Source of the DNA: Haladaptatus sp. QDMS2
GTDB lineage: Archaea; Halobacteriota; Halobacteria; Halobacteriales; Halococcaceae
Reading direction: 5' to 3'
Length of the DNA stretch: 64,000 nt
Assembly: GCF_029338295.1 (NCBI RefSeq)
Contig: NZ_CP119791.1
Span: 1,426,001 to 1,490,000 of the forward strand
Part shown: positions 27,023 to 34,353 of the stretch, piece by piece
How positions within the stretch are numbered: position 1 is the first letter of the stretch
How the letters are laid out: the number at the start of each line of letters is the position of its first letter
The notes under the pieces: model-generated
Databases searched by the model: none
Seen by the model: only the letters and a program-made list of their open reading frames with translations
Told to the model about the DNA's origin: nothing
Program-made: the position numbers and the translations under genes

Positions 27023-28200
27023 CCGACCGACCACTCGCAGACGTGACGGTGCTCGAACTCGGCCACATCATCGCCGGGCCGTTTTGCTCGCTGTTACTCG
27101 CCGACCTTGGCGCACGCGTCATCAAGATAGAACACCCCGAGGGCGGTGACATCGTTCGCGACTCCTCGCCGCTCGGCAACAGTTCGTTCAACTACGTAAA
27201 TCGGGACAAAGAGAGCATCACGCTCGACCTGAAGACCGCCGGTGGCCGCGAAATCTTCCACAGTCTCGTCGGAGAGGCGGACGTCGTCGTCGAGAACTTC
27301 AAGCCGGGCACCGCAGAACGCCTCGGCGTCGGTTACGACGCACTCAGTGAGGAGTTCCCGTCACTCGTCTACTGCTCGATAAAGGGCTTCAACGAAGGGC
27401 CGTACGAGGACCACCCCGCTCTCGACCCGGTTGCGGAAGCACTCTCCGGGCTGATGAGCGTGACCGGCCATCCCGGCCAACCGCCAGTGCGCTCGGGGAC
27501 CAGTGTGGCCGACATGGCCGCCTCGTTGTACGGGGCGATTGGCGTCCTCGCCGCCCTGCGCCAGCGCGACCAGACCGGCGAAGGTCAGAAAGTGTCCGCG
27601 CCGCTGTTCGAGAGCACCGTCGCCCTCATGGGCTACTGGCTCTCGTTCACGCAGGCCTACGACGACGTGCCAGAGCCGCTCGGGGCGGGGCACCCGAACT
27701 GGGCACCCTACGACGTGTTCCGCACGGCGGACGAGAAGTGGGTGTTCGTCGGGCCGTCGGGCGAACGCCAGTGGCGGGCATTCTGTGAGGCACTCGACCT
27801 CTCGCTTCACGAAGACGACCGCTTCGAGACGCTCGCCGACCGCCGGGAGAACGTCTCGCTGCTCACCGACCTGCTCGCCGTCGAGCTCAGGCAGTTCGAC
27901 CGGGTTGAAATCGTCGAGCGACTTCGCGAAGCGAGCGTGCCGGTGGCTCCGGTCAACAACATCCGAGAGGTGTGCAACGACCCACACCTCGCGGCGACGG
28001 ACGCGCTCACGTCGGTCGCGGTCGCAGAGGGCGCAGGCGACACGGTTGCCGTACCCCGGTCGCCGATTCGCTCCTCCGCGTTCTCCCGTGTCGAGTCGCG
28101 CCCACCACCGCACCTCGGTCAGCACACGGCGTCGATTCTCGAGTCACTCGGCTACTCGACGGCTGAAATCGACGCACTGCGCGAAACCGGCGCTATTTGA
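27019..28200 (+). CDS. class III (CaiB/BaiF) CoA-transferase
   Basis: A 393-residue formyl-CoA-transferase-like enzyme moving CoA between carboxylic acids. The N-terminus ADVTVLELGHIIAGPFCSLL and LLADLGARVIKIEHPEGGD are family hallmarks. The probable catalytic Asp is in SVADMAASLYGA. ATG 27019 overlaps the ABC ATPase stop (ATGA), placing it in the importer operon. The imported compound may therefore be an organic acid, or be activated as a CoA ester after partial breakdown. The acids exchanged are unknown; succinyl-CoA:mesaconate transferase is one haloarchaeal member of this family. Confidence 0.88.
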   Translation: MTDRPLADVTVLELGHIIAGPFCSLLLADLGARVIKIEHPEGGDIVRDSSPLGNSSFNYVNRDKESITLDLKTAGGREIFHSLVGEADVVVENFKPGTAERLGVGYDALSEEFPSLVYCSIKGFNEGPYEDHPALDPVAEALSGLMSVTGHPGQPPVRSGTSVADMAASLYGAIGVLAALRQRDQTGEGQKVSAPLFESTVALMGYWLSFTQAYDDVPEPLGAGHPNWAPYDVFRTADEKWVFVGPSGERQWRAFCEALDLSLHEDDRFETLADRRENVSLLTDLLAVELRQFDRVEIVERLREASVPVAPVNNIREVCNDPHLAATDALTSVAVAEGAGDTVAVPRSPIRSSAFSRVESRPPPHLGQHTASILESLGYSTAEIDALRETGAI

Positions 28201-29266
28201 CCCGGCGGGCGAGCGAGAGCGCCTCGTTCAAATCTACTTCTTCCCGGTTTGCCAACGCATCGAGGAGCGTCGCAACCCGTTCGTCGGTGGGTTCGATACC
28301 GGCGCGTTCGAACAGTCTGCGGGCCGCTCCTCGCCCCGTGTCCGGGCCGAACAGCAGGCGTCGCTCGCCCCCGAAGCGGGCGGGGTCGAACGGTTCGAAC
28401 AGCGCAGGGTCGTCGAGCATCGCGGCGGTGTGCAGGCCCGATTCGTGGGCGAACACCTGGTCGCCGAGCAGCGGTTTCCACGCCGAGACGTCCTCACCGA
28501 GGGCGGCGAGCACGGCCCGCGAGTGAGTGAGCAGGTCCGACTCGTCGATTTTCGAATCGACCGCTTCCTCGCCGAGGAGGCCCGCGACGACGAACTCTTC
28601 GAGCGGGACGTTCCCGGCGCGTTCGCCGATGCCGGCCACAGAGACGTCAACTCGCCCGACGCCCATGTCTGCGGCGGTGAGGGCGTTTGCCGTGGCGACG
28701 CCGATATCGTCGTGGAAATGGACGCCGACGCCGGAGAGGTCTGCGTCGAGGGCGGTGAGCGTTTCAGTGACGCCTTTGGGAGTTCGACTGCCGACGGTGT
28801 CCGCGATGGTCACGAACGCCGCTTCGACCTGTTCGACGACTTCGTTCAGAAACGCGAGTTCGGTCCGAAAGCCGTCCATCGCGGTGAAGTGGACTTCGAG
28901 GCCGGTGTCGTGGGCCGCGTCAAGAGCGTCGTGGACGGTTTCGAGCAGTTCCTCGCGGGAGGTGCCGAGCATGAACTCGCGCTGGGCGTCGCTCGTCGGG
29001 GCGAACAGGTCGATGACGTCCACGCCAGCTTCGACGGCGGCGTCAATGTCGCTCTGGATGGCGCGAGCGATTCCTGTCGTCTTCGCGTCGCCGTCGTACT
29101 GTTCGCAGACCCGGCGCGTTCGGTCGTCTGCGACGGGAAAGCCGAGCTGGATGTAATCGACGCCGAGGGCGTCTAAGTGGCTCGCGGCTTCGACCTTCTG
29201 GTCGACCGAGAAGCGTCGGCCGGGTCGTTGCTCGCCCTCCCGAAGCGTCACGTCGAGCAGTTTCAT
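28193..29266 (-). CDS. LeuA/homocitrate-synthase-like aldolase (HMGL-like family)
   Basis: A 357-residue TIM-barrel enzyme that condenses acetyl-CoA with a 2-oxo acid or cleaves such products. The signature DVTLREGEQRPG and the metal-binding HFHDDIGVATANAL, with GIGERAGNVPLEEF, are plain. It lacks the long C-terminal allosteric domain of full LeuA. Isopropylmalate, citramalate and homocitrate synthases cannot be told apart here. ATG 29266 (MKLLDVTLREG) is chosen over the upstream start at 29293, whose extra nine residues are not family-like. Converges on the CoA-transferase with an 8-bp overlap. Confidence 0.85.
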   Translation of the reverse strand: MKLLDVTLREGEQRPGRRFSVDQKVEAASHLDALGVDYIQLGFPVADDRTRRVCEQYDGDAKTTGIARAIQSDIDAAVEAGVDVIDLFAPTSDAQREFMLGTSREELLETVHDALDAAHDTGLEVHFTAMDGFRTELAFLNEVVEQVEAAFVTIADTVGSRTPKGVTETLTALDADLSGVGVHFHDDIGVATANALTAADMGVGRVDVSVAGIGERAGNVPLEEFVVAGLLGEEAVDSKIDESDLLTHSRAVLAALGEDVSAWKPLLGDQVFAHESGLHTAAMLDDPALFEPFDPARFGGERRLLFGPDTGRGAARRLFERAGIEPTDERVATLLDALANREEVDLNEALSLARRVK

Positions 29267-29294
29267 GGCTGGACAGAGGAAGCGGAGGACCAAA

Positions 29295-29335
29295 CGGCTT
29301 CGCCCTGCATGTGTGGGCTTCCGCGGGCGAAGCCG
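29295..29335. repeat. 10-bp inverted repeat between divergent genes
   Basis: CGGCTTCGCC at 29295-29304 and GGCGAAGCCG at 29326-29335 are perfect reverse complements with a 21-base spacer. They lie between the LeuA-like and CbiX starts. GGACAG near 29272 and CTGTCC near 29347 could extend the pairing from outside. Operator or leader hairpin; function unknown. Confidence 0.4.
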
Positions 29336-29367
29336 CTAAGGCCGACCTGTCCTAAGAAGTGACAACG

Positions 29368-30240
29368 ATGAAGGCGCTCGTGATAGCCGCACATGGCTCG
29401 CACCTGAACGCGGAGTCCAGCACCCCGACGTTCTCACACGCCGACACGATTCGGGCGACCGGCGTGTTCGACGAGGTGCGCGAAGCGTTCTGGAAAGAAG
29501 AACCGTCGTTCCGGGAGGTCATCCGCACTCTGGAGAGCGACGAAGTGTACGTCGTCCCGCTGTTCATCAGCGAGGGCTACTTCACCGAACAGGTGATTCC
29601 CCGCGAACTCAGACTCGCCGGGTGGGACGTGGCCGACTGGAACTCGGACGGCCTGAGCGCGACCCACGTCACGCTCGAAAGCGAAGATACGGGCAAGACA
29701 GTCCACTACTGTGGGCCGGTCGGCACCCACGAATCGATGACCGACGTCATCATCCGCCGGGCGGAGTCGGTGACGGGCGACCCCGACGTGGGGCCGGGCT
29801 TTGGCCTCGCCGTCGTTGGTCACGGGACGGAGCGAAACGCGAACTCGGCGAAGGCGATTCACTATCACGCAGACCGCATCCGGGAGTCCGGTCGGTTCGA
29901 CGAGGTAGCGGCGCTGTTCATGGACGAAGAACCCGAGGTGGACGACGTGACCGACTACTTCGAGGCCGAGGACATCGTGGTGGTTCCGCTGTTCATCGCG
30001 GACGGCTTTCACACCCAGGAAGACATTCCCGAGGACATGGGCCTCACCGACGACTACCGCAAGGGATACGACGTGCCTGCCGTCGTCGACGGCCACCGCA
30101 TCTGGTACTCGGGGGCCGTGGGGACGGAGCGACTCATGGCCGACGTCATCCTCGAACGCGCCGCCGACGCGGGCGTAGACGTTGGAGACACCCTCGAAAC
30201 GGTCCGTGAAGCGACGCGGGCGGCCGGAGGCGCACGATGA
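29368..30240 (+). CDS. CbiX/SirB-like chelatase with two CbiX domains
   Basis: A 290-residue protein made of two class II chelatase domains. The first begins MKALVIAAHGSHLNAES and the second has AVVGHGTERNANSAK; each contains the metal-site His of sirohydrochlorin cobalto- or ferrochelatases. DVLPLFI-type strands (VYVVPLFISEGYFTEQ and IVVVPLFIADGFHTQE) occur twice, confirming the internal duplication. It inserts a metal into a tetrapyrrole for cobalamin or siroheme. ATG 29368 is preferred over GTG 29359. The stop overlaps the next gene (ATGA). Confidence 0.85.
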   Translation: MKALVIAAHGSHLNAESSTPTFSHADTIRATGVFDEVREAFWKEEPSFREVIRTLESDEVYVVPLFISEGYFTEQVIPRELRLAGWDVADWNSDGLSATHVTLESEDTGKTVHYCGPVGTHESMTDVIIRRAESVTGDPDVGPGFGLAVVGHGTERNANSAKAIHYHADRIRESGRFDEVAALFMDEEPEVDDVTDYFEAEDIVVVPLFIADGFHTQEDIPEDMGLTDDYRKGYDVPAVVDGHRIWYSGAVGTERLMADVILERAADAGVDVGDTLETVREATRAAGGAR

Positions 30241-31298
30241 CCGAGCTTCAGCGCGTCACCCTGCGCCGGGCGGCCCCCAACGGTGTGGAATGCGACGGCC
30301 TCGTGGTGTCCCACGACCGAAGCGGGTACACCTTCGAGACGCCCGCGACCCGCCACGAGCAACTGGACGCGGAGGCGTTCGACGACGTGGCCGCAGACCA
30401 CCCGTGGCTGGTGTCGAACTGGCACTACTGGCACCAGTTTGCAGAGCCGTCGCGACGCGACTTCCTGCGCTGGGTCGAGGGCGCGGACGACCGGAGCGTC
30501 GCAGACCGATACGACGCCCTCCCCGAGGGCCTCTCCCGGGAGTGGGGGCAACTCCACATCACCGCCGAACTGGCCGGTGCGGGTGAGCGGCGGTATCACC
30601 TCCGACACGTCGCCGACGCGGGTGCGGAAGTCGATTCGCTCGACACCTACACCGACCCACTGGACGCCCGCGACCTGGCGAAACACGACGACGCAGGGCG
30701 GTATCGGCCACTCAAGACCGCGCCCACGCTCGTCGATGGCTGGGCGTTCGTGGACCTGACCGGACGCGAACTGCTCCAGACGGTCGACTTCTTCTATCCG
30801 GCGACGGTGGCGAACTGGTATCGCGAGCAGGAAGGCGAACTCGACGTGACCCACTTCCGCGAGACGGCAGAACGCCAGACCGGCATCTACGACGTGATAG
30901 ACGAACTGCCACAAGAGGCGGTCGAGTGGGTGGCCGAAGCCTGCTGTGTGGACTCCCAGTGTCTGAAGCGCCGCGAGTGGGACGAGGATGTAGAGACGCC
31001 CCTCGACGTACCCCGTGGTGACGGCGAATTCCCGTGCCGTGAACCGTGTTCACTCGTCGTCGCGGCGGCGCGAAAGTGGACGAAGTTAGAGCAAGAGGAG
31101 GAGCAGACCTACGAGGTGACGATGACCGAGAGCGAACTGGCACAGTTGGCCGACCTCGTGGATGCCGTGGCAGAGGGGCGCACCGACGAAATTCGCGAGG
31201 CGGACGTGTACGACGGCGCGAACCGCTATCGGGCGCGCTACCTGCGGGCGAAGCGAATGGACGACGCGGGCCGATTCGAGAACGTCACCGAGCGCTAG
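30237..31298 (+). CDS. DR2241-like iron-sulfur protein
   Basis: A 353-residue protein matching the DR2241 type found fused or adjacent to CbiX. The C-terminal third carries a cysteine cluster (Cys236, Cys237, Cys242, Cys267 and Cys271 in ACCVDSQC and FPCREPC) proposed in this family to bind a 4Fe-4S centre. The N-terminal part (about 1-215) is Trp/His-rich without a recognised motif. The ATGA overlap with the chelatase gene suggests the two act together, perhaps supplying electrons or controlling metal insertion. Confidence 0.8.
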   Translation: MTELQRVTLRRAAPNGVECDGLVVSHDRSGYTFETPATRHEQLDAEAFDDVAADHPWLVSNWHYWHQFAEPSRRDFLRWVEGADDRSVADRYDALPEGLSREWGQLHITAELAGAGERRYHLRHVADAGAEVDSLDTYTDPLDARDLAKHDDAGRYRPLKTAPTLVDGWAFVDLTGRELLQTVDFFYPATVANWYREQEGELDVTHFRETAERQTGIYDVIDELPQEAVEWVAEACCVDSQCLKRREWDEDVETPLDVPRGDGEFPCREPCSLVVAAARKWTKLEQEEEQTYEVTMTESELAQLADLVDAVAEGRTDEIREADVYDGANRYRARYLRAKRMDDAGRFENVTER

Positions 31299-31501
31299 CG
31301 CAATCGCCGGTACAGCGGCCAGAACGGCAACACGAGCGTCACGGCCACGGCGATGATGAGCGGCATGAAGCTGATGCCGGTGACGGTGGTTCGACTATCG
31401 ACGACGAGCAATGCGACGAGGCAGGCGAAGAGGTACAGCCACGCGAGTACCGCCTTCGACTCCAAACGGTCCGCAAGCGGAATTCGCCACGCACCAAACA
31501 T
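31295..31501 (-). CDS. small two-helix membrane protein, unknown function
   Basis: A 68-residue protein with two hydrophobic segments (AVLAWLYLFACLVALLVV and SFMPLIIAVAVTLVLPFWPL) and a basic end. Convergent with the DR2241-like gene, overlapping its last four bases. Family not recognised. Confidence 0.6.
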   Translation of the reverse strand: MFGAWRIPLADRLESKAVLAWLYLFACLVALLVVDSRTTVTGISFMPLIIAVAVTLVLPFWPLYRRLR

Positions 31502-31583
31502 AGCTACTCAGTACCACAGTTGAGGTTATAAATTTCAGTCAGACAGACGTAGGACAGTTAAAAACTCTCGAACACCTGAGTGT

Positions 31584-32159
31584 TCACGAGCGCAAGAAGG
31601 CCACCGCGACGAGAACGCCCGCGAGCAACGTGAGCACGCCGAGTAAGAACACCATACTGTCGGCGATAACCAGTGCGACGAGCGCGAGGACGAGCGCCGC
31701 GAACCCGAGCAGCAATACGGCGATGTCGCCGCCTTCGAAGGAGAGATTCTCCATCAGCCCGGGGGCCGGGTCAGGCTGTGGAACCGGCTTGCCGAGCGAT
31801 TCGTCTACCTCGACCGGTTGTTTCTCGACGGTGGGTTCTGCCACCTTCACGTCCACGAACTTCGTCTCCGCGCCGTAAGCCGAGACGACCTTGAGTTTCC
31901 CGCGGACGGGACGTTTGCCCTCCCGCACGGAGATGCGAACCGGGCGGCTCGAATCGGATTTCACGTGGTGGTTTCCGGCCTCCATCTCCGCGACCTCGGA
32001 GAGCGCGTCGTCTAAGTGCAGGTGAACGTGGACCGCCTCGCCGTGGTTCACGAGATTGACGGTGAACGTGCCACCGGTCTCGAAGGAGTCCGGTGTCTCG
32101 AGTGCGTGGAGTCGGCCACGGTTGACGTGCACGGGAAGCGTATCGGACACGTCACTCAA
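31584..32159 (-). CDS. conserved haloarchaeal membrane protein with N-terminal beta domain
   Basis: A 191-residue protein. Residues 1-105 look like an extracytoplasmic-type beta sandwich (VHVNRGRLHALETPDSFETG, then FTVNLVNHGEAVHVHLHLDD). A Pro/Glu linker follows, then two hydrophobic segments (AVLLLGFAALVLALVALVIA and VFLLGVLTLLAGVLVAVAF). No signal peptide is visible, so the beta domain may face the cytoplasm. It starts 24 bp after the Trm112-like gene ends, so they likely share a transcript. Probably a DUF7524-type family member; function unknown. Confidence 0.7.
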   Translation of the reverse strand: MSDVSDTLPVHVNRGRLHALETPDSFETGGTFTVNLVNHGEAVHVHLHLDDALSEVAEMEAGNHHVKSDSSRPVRISVREGKRPVRGKLKVVSAYGAETKFVDVKVAEPTVEKQPVEVDESLGKPVPQPDPAPGLMENLSFEGGDIAVLLLGFAALVLALVALVIADSMVFLLGVLTLLAGVLVAVAFLRS

Positions 32160-32183
32160 AATGAAGCGCCAGTAGAAAAAGGT

Positions 32184-32378
32184 TCAGGCTGCGACGTCCT
32201 CCCGCATGTCCGGCGGGAGGAGATTCGGAATGCCGTCCTCGATGGGGAACTGCTCGCCACACTCGGTGCAGACGAGTGTTCCACTGAGAACTTCGTCGTC
32301 GTCACGTTCGTCGACCTCGAGTTCGAGGTCGCTCTTGTCCATCGGACAGCAGAGAATGTCCATCAGCGATTCCTTCAT
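32184..32378 (-). CDS. Trm112-family zinc protein
   Basis: A 64-residue zinc-ribbon protein. Cys10 and Cys11 in LCCPMDKSDLEL and Cys37/Cys40 in LVCTECGEQFPIEDGIPNLL match the Trm112 pattern. Trm112 activates methyltransferases that modify tRNA, rRNA and release factors, in archaea as well as eukaryotes. The IPNLLPPD ending is standard. Confidence 0.88.
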   Translation of the reverse strand: MKESLMDILCCPMDKSDLELEVDERDDDEVLSGTLVCTECGEQFPIEDGIPNLLPPDMREDVAA

Positions 32379-32456
32379 CGAAGCTCACCCTCGGTCATAG
32401 TGAAAGTGTAGGAAGGTATCGCTAAAAGCGTGACGGGTCGCAGTGGCGCGACCGCG

Positions 32457-33779
32457 TTATTCGAGCGGGTTCTCTAAGATGACCGTCTGGTCGCGGTCTG
32501 GACCCATGCCGACGGCGAAGATGTCGGTGTCGAGTTCCTCGCTGATGTATTCGAGGTAGGTCTGGGCGTTATCTGGAATCGCGTTCCAGCCTTCCTCTGC
32601 GACAGCGCTCCAGTCTACGTCCTCCCAGCCGTCGAACTCCTTGTAGTTCGGTTCACACCGCGCCCACTGCTCGGTGGTCGGTGGGACGGTGAAAATCTCC
32701 TCGCCATCGAGAGTGTAGGAATGGCCCACTTTGAGGTCGCCAAGGCCGGCGAGCACGTCGATGTGATTGATTGCGAGGCCGGTAAAGCCACTTGCGCGTT
32801 CTGCGTGGCGGAGCATCGGCATGTCGAGCCAGCCGATGCGGCGTGGGCGACCGGTGACGGTGCCGAACTCGCCACCTTTCTCGCGAATCTCGTCTGCGAG
32901 GTCCTCCATGTCGCCGGTGAGTTCGGTCGGGAGCGGTCCCGTGCCGACCCGCGAGAGGTAGGACTTCACGATGCCGACGACGTCGCCTTTGCCGACGATG
33001 GTCGGGGCGACACCCGTGCCGACGGCTGCGCCGCCGGAGGTCGGGTTCGAGGAGGTGACGTACGGGTAGATGCCGTGGTCGATGTCGATGGAGGTGCCCT
33101 GTGCGCCCTCGAACATGACGTTCTTGCCGTCTTTGATGGCGTTCGTGAGGAACTCACCCGCGTTGACGGTCATGTTGCCCTCGGCGAGGCGCTCGCCGTA
33201 TTCTTTGTACTGTTCGAACAGTGCGTCTACGTCGAACTCTTCGCCCGTTTCGACGCCGAAGACGTCCTCCGCGAGGGCGCGTTTCTGCGGGACGACGTAT
33301 TCGAGGCGCTCGCGGAGCACCTCGGGGTTGAGCAGGTCGCCGATGCGGATGCCGCGACGGCCGGCCTTGTCCTCGTAGGTCGGGCCGATGCCCCGGCCCG
33401 TGGTTCCGGCGTCTAAGTCGGAGTCGGACTTCGCCGTCTCCTCGATGCCGTCCAGCACTTTGTGGTACGGGAGGATGACGTGGGCGCGTTCTGCGACGCG
33501 GACGTCGGGGGTGAGGCCGCGCTCTGCGAGCGCGTCGATCTCAGAGAAGAGCGTTTCGGGATTCACGACACAGCCGTTGCCGAGGATGCCGATTTTGCCC
33601 CGGACGGCCCCGCTCGGAACGAGCGAGAGTTTGTATTTTTCGCCGTCGTGGACGACGGTGTGGCCGGCGTTGTCGCCACCCTGGTAACGAGCGACGATGT
33701 CGGCGTTGTCGCCCCAGAGGTCGACGACGCCGCCTTTGCCCTCGTCGCCGAGTTGCGAACCGACGATGGTTACGGTCAT
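32457..33779 (-). CDS. purA: adenylosuccinate synthetase
   Basis: A 440-residue GTP-dependent enzyme joining IMP and aspartate, first committed step to AMP. The P-loop-like motif QLGDEGKGG is near the N-terminus, GHTVVHDGEKY and TTGRGIGPTYEDKAGRRG follow, and the C-terminal part has TGRPRRIGWLDMP and VGMGPDRDQTV. Full length. PurL is elsewhere in the window (55.5 kb), so purine genes are dispersed. Confidence 0.96.
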   Translation of the reverse strand: MTVTIVGSQLGDEGKGGVVDLWGDNADIVARYQGGDNAGHTVVHDGEKYKLSLVPSGAVRGKIGILGNGCVVNPETLFSEIDALAERGLTPDVRVAERAHVILPYHKVLDGIEETAKSDSDLDAGTTGRGIGPTYEDKAGRRGIRIGDLLNPEVLRERLEYVVPQKRALAEDVFGVETGEEFDVDALFEQYKEYGERLAEGNMTVNAGEFLTNAIKDGKNVMFEGAQGTSIDIDHGIYPYVTSSNPTSGGAAVGTGVAPTIVGKGDVVGIVKSYLSRVGTGPLPTELTGDMEDLADEIREKGGEFGTVTGRPRRIGWLDMPMLRHAERASGFTGLAINHIDVLAGLGDLKVGHSYTLDGEEIFTVPPTTEQWARCEPNYKEFDGWEDVDWSAVAEEGWNAIPDNAQTYLEYISEELDTDIFAVGMGPDRDQTVILENPLE

Positions 33780-33934
33780 ACGCGGGAGTTCCTGTTACCG
33801 GGGTAAACCGATTACGGAATTGGCGACCGGATAAACTCACGACGAGTGTCATGTTTTGTCTCGAGCCGAAGCGTTAATAAATCACACACCCGAAGTCGGA
33901 ATCTACGATTTTGTTTGGCCTCCGACGACAGCAA

Positions 33935-33944
33935 CCTTTAAAGG
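33935..33944 (+). promoter_or_regulatory. TATA box of the winged-helix gene (perfect palindrome)
   Basis: CCTTTAAAGG is a perfect 10-base palindrome centred about 31 bases before the ATG at 33970. That is the archaeal TATA spacing for a leaderless transcript starting at the initiation codon. A palindromic TATA could serve either strand, and purA lies divergently. Confidence 0.5.
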
Positions 33945-33969
33945 CTTCAAACACAAGTTAACAAATGCC

Positions 33970-34272
33970 ATGATAGACCGACTTGAGAAGGAAGTCGACA
34001 TGCTGGAACGTCACCTTCAAGTCCTGAAGATGGTCATCGAAAACGAACCAATTGGGATCGTGAAGATGTCCAACGAAACCGGGTACCCGCACCACAAGGT
34101 CCGCTACTCTCTCCGCGTGCTCGAAGAGGAGAACCTCATCGAGCCGTCGAGCCAGGGCGCTATCACGACCGACCGCACGAAGGAGTTCGTCTCCGACTTA
34201 GACGGGAAGGTCGACCAGATTATCGAAAAGCTCGAAGGAATGAAAATCGAAGGCGCGACCGAACTCGCGTAA
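33970..34272 (+). CDS. winged-helix DNA-binding protein
   Basis: A 100-residue protein. A predicted helical start (MIDRLEKEVDMLERHLQVLK) leads into a winged helix (IVKMSNETGYPHHKVRYSLR, then VLEEENLIEPSSQGA wing). A C-terminal helix (LDGKVDQIIEKLEGM) may dimerise. ATG 33970 is preferred over an upstream start at 33856 because the TATA palindrome sits between them, giving a leaderless mRNA. Targets unknown. Confidence 0.8.
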   Translation: MIDRLEKEVDMLERHLQVLKMVIENEPIGIVKMSNETGYPHHKVRYSLRVLEEENLIEPSSQGAITTDRTKEFVSDLDGKVDQIIEKLEGMKIEGATELA

Positions 34273-34353
34273 CCGTTCTTCGCTCGCTGTTGAAACTCCG
34301 TCTGCACTGCGCAGACTCCTCTCTTTAGCCCGGGCAGTCGATTCTCTGCCCCG

